Positions 35,491-46,448 of a DNA stretch of 64,000 nt are shown here, one piece after another (within the stretch, counting starts at the first letter, position 1; each line of letters begins with the position of its first letter). Where the stretch lies: positions 96,344,875 to 96,408,874 of the forward strand of contig CM054179.1 in the NCBI GenBank assembly GCA_028829895.1, written 5' to 3'. The notes beneath the pieces are model-generated. The model did no database searches. It was not told the origin of the DNA and saw nothing but the letters and a program-made list of their open reading frames with translations. The translations under genes and the position numbers were made by a program. This stretch comes from Sinotaia quadrata (lineage: Eukaryota; Mollusca; Gastropoda; Architaenioglossa; Viviparidae).

Positions 35491-37500
35491 ATTAATCGTG
35501 TTGCAGATTAGATCGATGTAAGAGTTCTGCCTGAATAGCAAAGGCGATTGGTTGGCTCTGATTCAGAAGTTACAGATTTAGGCAACCAGTGGTTTCAGTG
35601 CGGTGGCTAAAATGCAAACTGCCTTCGTCGGTGATTTTATTGTTATCGTCTTTTAAGAAAGATCTTAACCTCGTGTGTTTGAGAGGTACTCTGAATTCAC
35701 CTCAAATGGTCGAGTGGCTAGTGTTCAGAAACACATAGAGACCCGTCGACCAATGGCAACGAGAGTTCAGTTAGTAGTACATTGAAAGCACTTCGTACTT
35801 TTGTATTGCAAGTGTTCAGCATCAAGGGAAACAAGTCGTTGGAAATCCCTTAGATCGTTAATTTGTTTAAAGATTTCAGCCTTTCACTAATTCATTCCAT
35901 CACTCTATTGCACACTTCCGTCTTTATTGAAATGCATTTGTTATTTTATTGTAAACAATCCGGGACAGCTTTCACGTGTGAAAACAGAGTGTGATATACG
36001 AGGTGACAAGTGAAAGTTCAAACGGGTTCATGGGTGAACATAAAATTTATTTTAAGTTACAAAAGAATCCAGAGTGCGGTGATGTTGCTTGTTTAGAAAA
36101 ACTGTGCTCATGTTTTTGTTTGTTTTTCTGGATGTAGAAAGATTGTAGCGATGCTGACAGGATTTAGTATTGCCTATTCTTACGTCCATTGGATCAATAC
36201 TGGCGATATTTGTCGCATTACTAAGATGGTGTGCTGTTTGTATCGTTGCGTTATTATTTTTCACACATAGGTTTCGGGATTTCGTAGGGGTTAGGTGCAG
36301 ATCACATCTGAATTTAGCATTAGAGAAATTACTTCTATAGCGTTGATATTTCCCTCAGTAATGACAAATTTTAATGCTTTGATGCATGTTGGTTCGTGCG
36401 TTTTAACTTGCCTGAGTGTTCTGCAAATGGCAGATTGACGACCTAATGTATGGTGCATTTTTGGTTTGATTTTAATGAACATGGGCTGATTAAAGAGTGT
36501 CCGCAAAAGTGTTCCGTGATTGTTGTTTGTTCTGTTCATACATTTCATTTAGAATTAGTATTACCAATCTATTATCTAAATTGGCATTGTAATGTGGTTG
36601 TTTTTCCTTCTTTATTACTTTAGTTGTTTTTCTTTATAGAAAGGCACTGATGTTTTTAAAACACTAAAGACATTATTAAAGTATTAAAGACACTGATGTT
36701 TTTAAAACACTAAAGACATTATTAAAGTATTAAAGGCACTGATGTCTTTAAAACACGTGTGAGTATATCGCACATCAACGTATGTCTCACAATAGTCTAT
36801 ATCTCAAAACAGAATGTCTCACAGCAGATTACAATGTTTCGTTCTGCTTTTCTGAACTCTATGACCTCTCAGAAATGGTCTGCTTCTTTCATTGACCTTA
36901 GCACTATGCAGACAAATGTGCCTTAGAAGTTTTATTCACCTGACTGTCACATTGTGTTGACACACTACAGAGTAACACATTTAGTTTGAATGTACTGTAA
37001 CACAATGCTGCAAAGTTTTTACTAAGTGCGAATGCTTCAATGGTATATTCCCCTTTTGTACGTATATACGAACCGAGTAGAATAAATGTAAGGGACTGAC
37101 TCACTAGGCCTGTAAGAGTAGATATTTTGCATACTATAGCTCTTGTCATGTGACACCTCCCCTACCCTTCAGCTCATACTTTGCAAAAACTGCACACTTT
37201 ATCAAAACATATTTTCTTTGGTACAAAAAATGTACTAATTACCCCCACGGCTTTATAAAGATGTATATACCTTGTGAAAACTCTTTTGCTTTGTCTCAGG
37301 ACCTGAAACTAAACTTTATTGCTTCGGGGCATAATTAAAATTGTCTACTGAGATGCCTTTGATTTAGCATCATTGAGTAATCTGACACTTGGAGGACGGA
37401 AGCTGCCCGCGGATCACTCATTGGAAGAATACAATACGTCTGCTTTTATTTGTGAATCGGGCTATGAGCTACTGAGTCGCAATTACTGAAGGCTGATGAA
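35491..37500. other. No gene recognised
   Basis: Region after the exon C poly(A) candidate. Apart from the 57-bp duplication it is unique AT-rich sequence without supported exons. Confidence 0.4.
36640..36750. repeat. Two-copy tandem duplication, about 57 bp
   Basis: CACTGATGTTTTTAAAACAC then TAAAGACATTATTAAAGTAT occurs twice, with a third partial copy. Confidence 0.9.
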
Positions 37501-38100
37501 TGACGTCAGGTAGTCGTGTTTCCGAACGCTGAGGTTGTATCAACTATACTGTGTATTGTTGTAAGCTTACGTCGTGAAGTCAGCTATGTCGTCTTACTTG
37601 AAGAGTTGAATGACGTCAGCTATGTCGTCTTACTTGAAGTGTTGAATGACGTCAGTTGTGTCGTCTTACTTGAAGTGTTGAATGACGTCAACTATGTCGT
37701 CTTACTTGAAGAGTTGAATGACGTCAGCTATGTCATCTTACTTGAAGTGTTGAATGGCGTCAGCTATGTCGTCTTACTTGAAGAGTTGAATGACGTCAGC
37801 TATGTCGTCTTACTTGAAGAGTTGAATGACGTCAGCTATGTCATCTTACTTGAAGTGTTGAATAACGTCAGCTATGTCGTGTTACTTGAAGCTGATGAAT
37901 GGCGTCAGTTATGTCGTGTTACTTGAAGCTGTTAAACGACGTCATCTATGCCCCCCTGTTATTTGAAGCTGATGAATGACGCCATTTATATCGTATTACT
38001 TGAAGCTGATGAATGACGTCAGCTATGACTTGTTATGTTACTTAAAGCTGATGAATGACGTCAGCTATGACCTGTTACTTGAAGCTGATGAATGACGTCA
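37501..38100. promoter_or_regulatory. Cluster of ten perfect CRE-type (TGACGTCA) sites
   Basis: TGACGTCA is the palindromic binding site of CREB/ATF bZIP dimers. Ten exact copies occur in 600 bases, between the two alternative last exons of the THSD7-like gene. Whether the sites are bound is unknown, since they arise from repeat expansion. Confidence 0.4.
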
Positions 38101-38215
38101 TTTATGTCGTGTTACTTGAAGCTGATGCACGACGTCAGCTATGATATGTTACGTTACTTAAAGCTGATGAATAACGTCAGCTATGACATGTTACTTATAA
38201 CTGATGATATTACGT
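37560..38215. repeat. Minisatellite, 36-bp unit, about 18 copies, CRE octamer in most units
   Basis: Units around TTGAATGACGTCAGCTATGT followed by CGTCTTACTTGAAG(T/A)G. Exact TGACGTCA is seen at 37611, 37647, 37683, 37719, 37791, 37827, 38014, 38056 and 38093, plus one just outside at 37501. Others are one base off (TGGCGTCA, TAACGTCA, CGACGTCA). The 136-codon frame inside is a period-36 artefact. Confidence 0.95.
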
Positions 38216-39390
38216 CATCGGCTGTCGTGCTGACTGATGGCTGATGAACGAATCCACTATACTAAGTGGTATCCTCATTGCTTTCAAGTCATGCTTGAGA
38301 AAATTAGTCGCTTGAGGGTGTAGACTAGATATTTTAGATTTATTTATCTACCTCTATATCTGATTGTTCAGTCCTTTGTCTACTGTAAACATTCCACTGA
38401 CCGCCATAAACACCTCTAACACTGTCAAATTTTGATAGGCAAAAGACTAAAGAATAATTGCTGTATTTGGGATTTTTGGTGCATTTTATCAACAAAAGAA
38501 ACAACAGTGGTCAAATCGGCATGGTGCTTTATTGGAGAATGAGAACTGTTTGGCACTGGTGCCAGCAGTTGGACTTTCATGGAAATGTCATTAATAATCA
38601 TTCGACACATGGACTGCCATTGCAGAATAATTTGTTTCATAAGCAATACTATGGAAGGCATTTGTGGAGACGGTTCTACTTACTATTACACATATTCTTT
38701 CATTTAAGATGTCCTTGAAATTATCGTCAAATAATAATCTTTCTATCGAAGCAAGAAGATAAATATCTCTTCGTGGATCAGAACTGATATGATCTCGAGT
38801 CAAGCAGTGGCATTAAAGAGAGAACTTGCCACTCGCTCGTGAGGTCTGGAGTTCGAGTCCCTGACACGTACTTTAGCAAAGTGACTGTCCTCACATAAGA
38901 CGATAAATGGGGTATCGTGTTCTAAGCATGGAATGATTTATTGGAGGCTGAAACTCGGAAAGAACAGACGTCAATCGATAATGGGAGGATTGTGGCCTGC
39001 GTCCTACAGAGCAGTCCTCCCACTTCACCTACCTACCTATACACTCCCCTATCCCACCTCAATCGACATTCTCTCTCTCCCACCATTCGCATTATATCAC
39101 TTCCCACTATTAACACTCTCTCTCCCACCATTGGCACTGTCTCTCATTAACAGTCTATCACTCACTACCATTAACACTATCTCTTCCCACCATAACATTC
39201 TATCTCTCACCACCATTAACACTTCATCTCTCCCCTTCATTGGTACTCGTGGATCGTATCAATGTTTGCGAGATGACTGAAATTGTCCAATGCCTTTTGT
39301 TTTTCTTACTTTTCGAATGCTATCGTTTGTGTTGTTTGTAGTTTGTAGAGCCAGGCAGCTTTTCGGGTTGCATGCGATTGTGAACTGTTT
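38216..39390. other. No gene recognised
   Basis: Contains the SINE-like head at 38800 and a loose array at about 39050-39240 with CTCTCTCCCACCATTAACAC phrases. No supported exon. Confidence 0.4.
38800..38900 (+). mobile_element. tRNA-derived SINE-like head
   Basis: A pol III internal promoter is visible: A-box-like TGGCATTAAAG at 38808-38818 and B-box-like AGTTCGAGTCC at 38850-38860, spaced 42 bases. The sequence between does not fold as an obvious functional tRNA, so a SINE relic is more likely. Confidence 0.45.
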
Positions 39391-39394
39391 CATG

Positions 39395-41130
39395 TTTGTG
39401 TGTACGTGAAATTGCACTTGATAATAACTACTTATGTGAAGAGGACATTTCGCATGTTTGTGTGTGTCGCGGAGTAAATTTGCCTTTCCCTATTTCTAAA
39501 CGTAATTATATAAATTGTTAAATTCAACGTGACCCGAATGTGGGCACTGCTTGTGATGGTTATTTTTGTATCAGTGTTGGAGTAAACAAGTTGGGTAAAG
39601 AATATGTTCTCATACTTGCTCATAACAAACTCATCCAATGGGGATGGACCGAAAGTTGTTTTGTTGAAGAAAGTCCTATATTCTAATCATTTTGATTTTG
39701 ATTAAACTCGAGAGTCTGATCACAAAGGCGATTGTTAGCTTATGGTAAGTTAACTGAATGATAAAGAAAGAATGGACTTGAAATATTGCATACGTTTGCT
39801 TTTAATCTATGATTTGAATTGGAGAATGCTTATGTGACTGAACCATTATTTCTAAGTTCACTAATTTGATTACGATGTATATTACACTTGTTAATTTTGA
39901 TCGATGCTGTATTTTTATGCTGCGTGTGTATTGCATTAACAAATATTGTTTCAGGATTGTAAGTTAAGAATGTGTGAAAAGAGAGAAAGGAGTTTAGAAA
40001 TGAAATATACCTGAAATTTAGTGCTGCCTTAATTTGACTTTTGCAGAAAGGAGTGCACTTTTCAGACTGCTGTGACTACTGTACTCTAGCAGATCACGTT
40101 GGTGTGTATAACCAACAATGTCGTCAAACTTATGAGTAACGTGTTGCTGTAAGTTGATTCCTGTGAATTCCGTTTGAGAGCCAATTCGGCGAAAATTGAG
40201 GTTTAAGTTTGATCTCGAGAATTTACGAAAGTTTCTTGAACATTCCTCATGGTGTATTTAGTAGTGAACACAAATATTCTAGAACAATCTGCGTGAAGTG
40301 CTTGGATAGCGTATGTGAGGTTCTGGACAATTCTCCACGGTGTGCTTTGTGAGCACTTCGAAGATTCTGGAACATTTGTGTAACATGTCTAGAAGGGGTA
40401 TGTTGGGCTGTCACATAATAGAAAAAGAGAGTGTCTTGTTGCAAACTGTGTGACTGAACACATACCAGAGACAGCCACCTTCATTGAAAAGTTATGTACA
40501 TTGACTTATAATTATCTCAGAAATTCCACTCTCATTTCTATGATGAATAATGTCTATGAACTTAATTATATATATGCATGTTTATTTCACTGTTGATGTA
40601 TATGCCAGGATAAACAGAACAATTGTCTAGCTTTGAACAGTGTTGTGAAGTGATGTAAATGTCAAGGCTTTCTTGATTGTATTTGTTATATGTATATTTG
40701 ATTGCTGATTTAATAAATTTATTGACCTTCTCTCACATATATCAAAACTTATGTTGGAGTAACAGTGAGTGGAAGGGTGTGTGTGTGCTCATTAAATATA
40801 AATAAAGGACGGATTTTTATTACTCCAATAAGAAGCTTCCCACCTGCAAAAACATTATGCAACAGTAAAAAGTCTATTGTGTAAAGAGTAGAGTTTAATA
40901 ACACTGTTATAATCCGCCGTGAGGGACTGGTTGGTTTTGTGAGAGAATTATTAATAACTATAAATTAAGATTATCGATCACTTGCAATTAATTATGTGTT
41001 GTTAATTAATAAATAATAAGCATAACGAGTGAAGGGTGCCCACGGAGGTGTCAGTATGTGTTTGTGGATTTGCACTTGATGCAAACTACTTGTGTGAAAA
41101 GGTCTTTGCTATTTCACCTTTGTGTATGTC
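39395..41130. repeat. Dispersed element X, copy 2, with flanking ~80-bp direct repeats
   Basis: Second copy of element X (see 13000-14605). The body (about 39470-41050) is flanked by two similar blocks of about 80 bases (about 39394-39470 and 41054-41130) sharing TTGCACTTGAT, AACTACTT.TGTGAA and a GTTTGTG-type edge. A similar left block precedes copy 1 near 12970. The body also contains a 44-bp array with heat-shock-element-like motifs, annotated separately. Confidence 0.6.
40231..40406. repeat. Degenerate 44-bp array, 4 units, heat-shock-element-like motif in each
   Basis: TTCTTGAAC, TTCTAGAAC, TTCTGGAC and TTCTGGAAC start at 40233, 40277, 40321 and 40365, exactly 44 bases apart. Extended forms TTCTTGAACATTC (40233-40245) and GAAGATTCTGGAA (40360-40372) are perfect three-box nGAAn heat-shock elements. 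The rest of each unit has diverged. Confidence 0.65.
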
Positions 41131-41164
41131 ACGTGCAAGGGTCTTACTTAATAACCTGGTCGCA

Positions 41165-41545
41165 TCCTCATTTCCACATTTACATGAATCGTTACAACAA
41201 TAATCAATGAATGGTTTCATTAAATTCACATTGAATGATTATCTCAATCTCCCGTTTTCGTTTCACTTACTACAAATGGTTTTACAATAATAAAAGCATG
41301 GTGTACAACATGTGCATTGTCTACACGTATGGCATGAATTATCACTAGCACCACATAACCTTCTCTGAGAGAGATATGTGTTAGTTTCATACTACAATCA
41401 TTAGTAAAAATATAGGAACATTCTAAACAACATCCTAATCAATAATATATGACAATAATTTCCGAGAAGTCATTATATATATATTACCACTCTCTGGAAT
41501 ATGCAAAACGTTTTCTCGTCTATGTAGATTTCAACCCTCTACGAA
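41165..41545. repeat. Dispersed element Y, copy 2
   Basis: Second copy of element Y, directly downstream of element X copy 2. In the other location Y lies upstream of X by about 2.7 kb. Confidence 0.6.
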
Positions 41546-41871
41546 TGGTGCGGGAACGGTGTGTGAGAATACGACTGACGTAATAAAATTACCTACGTCA
41601 AGCTCTGTGCAGATGTCCTAAAATATTAGCTATGACAAAAAGTACGTAATACTAGTATACAGACACTCTTAGAGTAAATAATCCACGTTTACTGATCAGC
41701 AGCAAACAGTTATCAATTCACCTAATTGTGAATAGTGTAATGAATTACAAGTAGTTATTCTGCATACACATAATAATAGAATTTATCTACTAGATAAATT
41801 CATGCGTGGAAATGGCAAGAAAACTGTCTCCAATAATAATATCCAACCAGGAACGAGCCAAGGTGGATGCA

Positions 41872-41883
41872 AATAAGAAATAT
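41872..41883. repeat. Target-site duplication, left copy (RTE)
   Basis: AATAAGAAATAT, identical to 42816-42827 at the other end of the inverted RTE copy. Confidence 0.8.
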
Positions 41884-41902
41884 CTATCTTTCTATCTATC
41901 TG

Positions 41903-41942
<40 letters not shown>
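41880..41942. repeat. (CTAT)n tract, the 3' tail of the inverted RTE copy
   Basis: On the minus strand this is (GATA)n directly after the LINE end. The other RTE copy also ends in GATAGATA, so the tract is the element's own tail, probably expanded after insertion. Confidence 0.85.
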
Positions 41943-41944
<2 letters not shown>

Positions 41945-42815
41945 CCTTAGTTTTGCTGACCGTGTGGGGTGGGGCACCACTGATGACCTGACAACCATTT
42001 TCCTCCATTCTATTCTCTGTTAATCTTACCGTATCGCTCAGCTTCAGTCCTGTCTACTGTGAGATGTTATCCTCCCATCTTTTCTTTTGTCTTCCTCTCC
42101 TTCGTCCTCCTTACATGATTGTCTTGGCAAGCCCTGTTGATCGTGTGACATGCCCAAACCATTTCATTTTGCATTTTTTCACAAGGGCCAACAAGCTCTT
42201 CATAGGGCCCACTGGCTTGCTTGCTTTCACCTTCAACATTTAACTTGAAAGAATCATGATAGGTGCTCCGGAAGACCATGAAGGAATTATCGGTATTGGA
42301 GGCAGAACAATGATGCTTTGCTGATGACATCGATGGCCTTTCAAGAAATGAGGAGGATCTAGCTCACTTGGTGGACAGGACAGCTACTGCTTTTGATATA
42401 GAAATCAGTGCAGAGAAGACCAAATTGATGATCAACAATACCAGTGGCATCGGCACTGACATGATGATTGGTGATCGGAAACTGAAAACAGTTAATAAAT
42501 TCAAGTACTTAGGAGCCATCCTGACAGACGAGGGATCAAAACCAGAAATACTGCCCAGGATTGCGATGACAATAACTGCAATGGCAAGGCTGAAGACAGT
42601 TTGGAAAGACAGAAACACCATAGTCAACTCAAAGATCAGACTAATTCTCTTCTTGGTTGTATCTGTGTTCTTATATGCATGTGAGTCATGGACCCTCACA
42701 GCAGATCTCAAAAAGGAGGATACAAGCTACTGAAATGAGATGCTTTCAAAAGTTGCTTGGCATTTCGTATAGAGATCATGTCACGAGTGAGAAATGGGAA
42801 ACAGAATTAGTCAAC
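41884..42815 (-). mobile_element. RTE-type non-LTR retrotransposon, 5'-truncated with 5' inversion (twin-primed)
   Basis: Two parts of one LINE in opposite orientation. From about 42215 down to 41940 the minus strand encodes the extreme C-terminus (GPYEEL..., later EDN...TG) and then runs into a (GATA)n tail. From about 42228 to 42815 the + strand encodes the reverse-transcriptase palm end (FADD at 42317-42328, then EISAEKTKLM, FKYLG, EGSKPEI, LYACESWTL). The outer end of the inverted part (RDHVTSE) is the sequence that directly precedes the inner end of the 3' part in the family. The whole is flanked by a perfect 12-base duplication AATAAGAAATAT (41872-41883 and 42816-42827). This is the expected product of twin priming for an element inserted on the minus strand. 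Stops and frameshifts show it is dead. RTE assignment is from remembered family motifs. Confidence 0.85.
42317..42800 (+). pseudogene. Reverse-transcriptase fragment of the inverted RTE segment
   Basis: Open from the FADD active-site codons to about 42732, reading FADDIDGL, then AFDIEISAEKTKLM, KFKYLGAILTDEGSKPEI, and FLYACESWTLTADLKK. A frameshift near 42712 moves the continuation (RIQATEMRCF, then GISYRDHVTSE) to another frame. A TGA lies two codons before FADD, so upstream family motifs (LERIM, IGGR near 42240-42305) are also broken. It covers the end of the RT palm, the thumb and part of the C-terminal region. It is non-functional. Confidence 0.85.
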
Positions 42816-42827
42816 AATAAGAAATAT
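42816..42827. repeat. Target-site duplication, right copy (RTE)
   Basis: AATAAGAAATAT, identical to 41872-41883. Confidence 0.8.
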
Positions 42828-42829
42828 AC

Positions 42830-43584
42830 TTCACCCAAAAAATGTATTTTAAAATAATGCGCATAAAAATAAAATGGTTAATAAAATTTAGATTATTTAG
42901 CAAAAGAGATACTCTCTCACATTTAGAAAATATAGTTTCAAACAAATGAAAAATATAAAATATTTCTTCTTATTTCGCAATGCAGTAAATTTACTGATCA
43001 AGCACATAGAACATGAAGCATTAACTATTCTCCACATAATGTTGATAGCCCAGTTGCAAACGATTGTCTGTATATATATAAAGTCTCACGCTATTATTCT
43101 ACATAATTCCTGCAATTTACATGCTTAAAATCATGCCACAAACAACAAGATGCATGCATGTACAACGGTCAGCTGGGTATACACTCCTATGTAGGCTTCC
43201 AGAAATTCTAAGAATGGGTCAGGGCCATCGTCTATCCCAATAGCCTAATTAAGTACAATAAGGTCATGCCCGCGATGCGACTTAACACTCCTGGGTATTG
43301 ACCATGCGATTGAAAGAGGTGATGAAGCTTTCTGATGCTGCTCTAGTGCTAAAATCTCATGTGTAAGGGAGAGAAGAAAATGTCTCTCTTTAAATATTTG
43401 GTGTTAAGTATTGGTAATCTTATGTGTAAGGGGAAAGAATAAAATTTATCTCTTTAAATATTTGCTTTTAAGCATTGGTAATATTGCCCTCACATACATA
43501 CACTGATAAATTAAAAATTAATTACCCACAGGAATGAATGCCAATTCACATATAGTCGCACAAATGGGCATGAATGTACACACA
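42830..43584. other. No gene recognised
   Basis: AT-rich sequence. A short duplicated phrase (CTCTTTAAATATTTG, about 43390 and 43450) is present. Confidence 0.4.
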
Positions 43585-43870
43585 TGTGCAATGGACACAT
43601 ACAGTAGACGCATACAAGAAATATACAATGGACACATACAGTAGACGCATACAAGAAACATACAATGGACACATATAGTAGACGCATACAAGAAACATAC
43701 AATGGACACATACAGTAGACGCATACAAGAAACATACAATGGACTCATATAGTAGACGCATACAAGAAACATACAATGGACACACAATAGACGCATACAA
43801 GAAAAATATAATGGACCTATACAGTAGATGCGTACACACATTCAATGCATGCATACAGTAGATACATGAA
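43585..43870. repeat. Minisatellite, 37-bp unit, about 7 copies
   Basis: GTAGACGCATACAAGAAA recurs at 43604, 43641 and 43678 and onwards, with CATACAATGGACACATA between. Confidence 0.95.
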
Positions 43871-44087
43871 CACATACAATGGATATGTACAGTAGTCGCA
43901 TATATACAAACATACATATGCACAATAAATGAAACATAAATAATACACATTTTGCAAGAAGATTATAAACATTGCTTACACATGTATAAATTAGTTTGAA
44001 TGGAAAAATCGAGTCAATCAGACACATACAGAGACAGGAACAAAACATGGTAGTTTTGGAAGTTACTTGCAATTGTCAGTTTATTTT

Positions 44088-45105
44088 CAAAATTGAAAAA
44101 AATAAAATAAGCATTTTTGTTGCAATTCTAGCTCTTATATTTATTTACAAAATTGAAATAAATAAGATAAGCAATATTGTTGCAATTGTAGCTCTTATAT
44201 TTATTTACAAAATTGAAATAAATAAGATAAGCAATATTGTTGCAATTGTAGCTCTTATATTTATTTACAAAATTGAAATAAATAGGATAAGCAATATTGT
44301 TGCAATTGTAGCTCTTATATTTATTTACAAAATTGAAATAAATAGGATAAGCAATATTGTTGCAATTGTAGCTCTTATATTTATTTACAAAATTGAAATA
44401 AATAGGATAAGCAATATTGTTGCAATTGTAGCTCTTATATTTATTTACAAAATTGAAATAAATAAGATAAGCAATATTGTTGCAATTGTAGCTCTTACAT
44501 TTATTTACAAAATTGAAATAAATAGGATAAGCAATATTGTTGCAATTGTAGCTCTTATATTTATTTACAAAATTGAAATAAATAAGATAAGCAATATTGT
44601 TGCAATTGTAGCTCTTATAATTATTTATTTACAAAATTGAAATAAATAGGATAAGCAATATTGTTGCAATTGTAGCTCTTATATTTATTTACAAAATTGA
44701 AATAAATAGGATAAGCAATATTGTTGCAATTGTAGCTCTTATATTTATTTACAAAATTGAAATAAATAAGATAAGCAATATTGTTGCAATTGTAGCTCTT
44801 ATATTTATTTACAAAATTGAAATAAATAGGATAAGCAATATTGTTGCAATTGTAGCTCTTATATTTATTTACAAAATTGAAATAAATAAGATAAGCAATA
44901 TTGTTGCAATTGTAGCTCTTATATTTATTTACAAAATTGAAATAAATAAGATAAGCAATATTGTTGCAATTGTAGCTCTTATATTTATTTACAAAATTGA
45001 AATAAATAAGATAAGCAATATTGTTGCAATTGTAGCTCTTATATTTATTTACAAAATTGAAATAAATAGGATAAGCAATATTGTTGCAATTGTAGCTCTT
45101 CTATA
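44088..45105. repeat. Homogeneous 60-bp satellite, about 17 copies
   Basis: Units read AAAATTGAAATAAATA(A/G)GAT, AAGCAATATTGTTGCAATTG, TAGCTCTTATATTTATTTAC. The period is exactly 60 except for one four-base insertion at about 44620. The A/G variant is intermixed along the array. Period 60 gives a 214-codon hydrophobic open frame, an artefact. Confidence 0.98.
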
Positions 45106-46190
45106 TGTACGGAAAACGTGCCTGGATTGTCTTTCTGTTTGCTTTAGATAAAGGTTTAGTTATCTGTTTTCAATAATTTATATAAGTAATATATATTTTG
45201 TCTTTAATTTGACGCTTAATTCATTCATTGGCAAATTTGTCTGTCAAGAACTCCATCAATTTTTTCTTGTTTTTTTCTTAAATATATTTATTCCTTTTAG
45301 TGTTTGTCCGGAAGTGACATTTTTAGAATCTCGCGATGTGTCGTAAAAGTGTATTCATTTAATTTTTATTTTCAAGACTCCCTTTCCCATTAATGCCGTA
45401 ATTGTAAAGGAGGGGGGGGGGGCTTTTTCTATTTTTATAATGTTTGCCGCCCCAAGTCATATGGATCTTTTGAGGCGTTTCAACATCCGTCGGATAATTG
45501 GCGTGAATTACAAATCTTTGCTTCCTAAAGATTATGTTAAATTAAATATTAAAAATATAAAAGAAATAAGGGCATTATGCACTGGATCACACACACACAC
45601 ACACACACGCGAGTACACTTGCAACAAAAGAACACAACGCATAGGCACAGATTCACAAAAGCACAAGATGTCAATGGTAAAATTCATGTAAAGTTAATAA
45701 AATTAAAACAGACCTGTGTTTTCTTTTTCTAAACACAAATTTTACTGGGAAATGACGACCTGTTCTTCGCGCACAAGACCGTCAAATGTACTTTTAATGG
45801 ACATGTTTCTTCCCACTATGGTAAAATGTTATATAACTCATATCCAATATAACGCATATCCAATTTAAATTGTAATATAATTCAACGGACATATCCACTT
45901 TAAATTGCAAAATAATTCATAAGAAACATCCACTTTGAAGTGTAATATAATTTATCGTATATGGCGCAAAAGAGATGTGTCTTGCATTTGATTTAAATTG
46001 ATATTGAAAGAATAACTTCCTAGGTAGCCATAACCATGCTTTAAGGATCTGTATCAAATTCAAAGTCGAGGCTGCAGATTACTCTCTTGTAATCAATGAT
46101 TAATTCCGTCATGGCAAGGCATACACGAAGTAATTTTTGTAACAACTGCGCTTGTTAGAGCTTCCATTTAATCTTACCTGGGGTAGAAAG
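45106..46190. other. No gene recognised
   Basis: Includes a G run at about 45410 and a short (CA)n at 45590. No supported exon. Confidence 0.4.
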
Positions 46191-46224
46191 TGACGGACAA
46201 ACTGACAGTTGGATGGAGAGAGTA

Positions 46225-46362
46225 GATGGAAGTAATAGATAGATAGACAGACAGACAGACAGATAGACAGAGATAGATAGATGGATAGATGGATAGATAG
46301 ATAGATAGATAGATGGATGGATGGATTGATAGATAGATAGATAGATATATAGATAGATAGCC
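46225..46362. repeat. (GATA)n/(GACA)n/(GGAT)n microsatellite
   Basis: Interrupted tetranucleotide tract. No RTE sequence was recognised beside it. Confidence 0.95.
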
Positions 46363-46412
46363 TTATGAGCTGAAAATTCGAACAGTGGGTAAATCACAAT
46401 ACTCCTTATCGC

Positions 46413-46415
<3 letters not shown>

Positions 46416-46446
<31 letters not shown>
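46416..46446. repeat. (CA)n microsatellite
   Basis: About 15 CA units. Confidence 0.95.

Positions 46447-46448
<2 letters not shown>

Noticed and set aside
35708..35760. A tRNA-like start (TGGTCGAGTGGCTAG) downstream of exon C
   Set aside because: No matching B box or acceptor stem at tRNA spacing.
43996..44640. A 214-codon hydrophobic open frame that looks like a multi-pass membrane protein
   Set aside because: It is the 60-bp satellite read in one frame. A period that is a multiple of three keeps any stop-free frame open.
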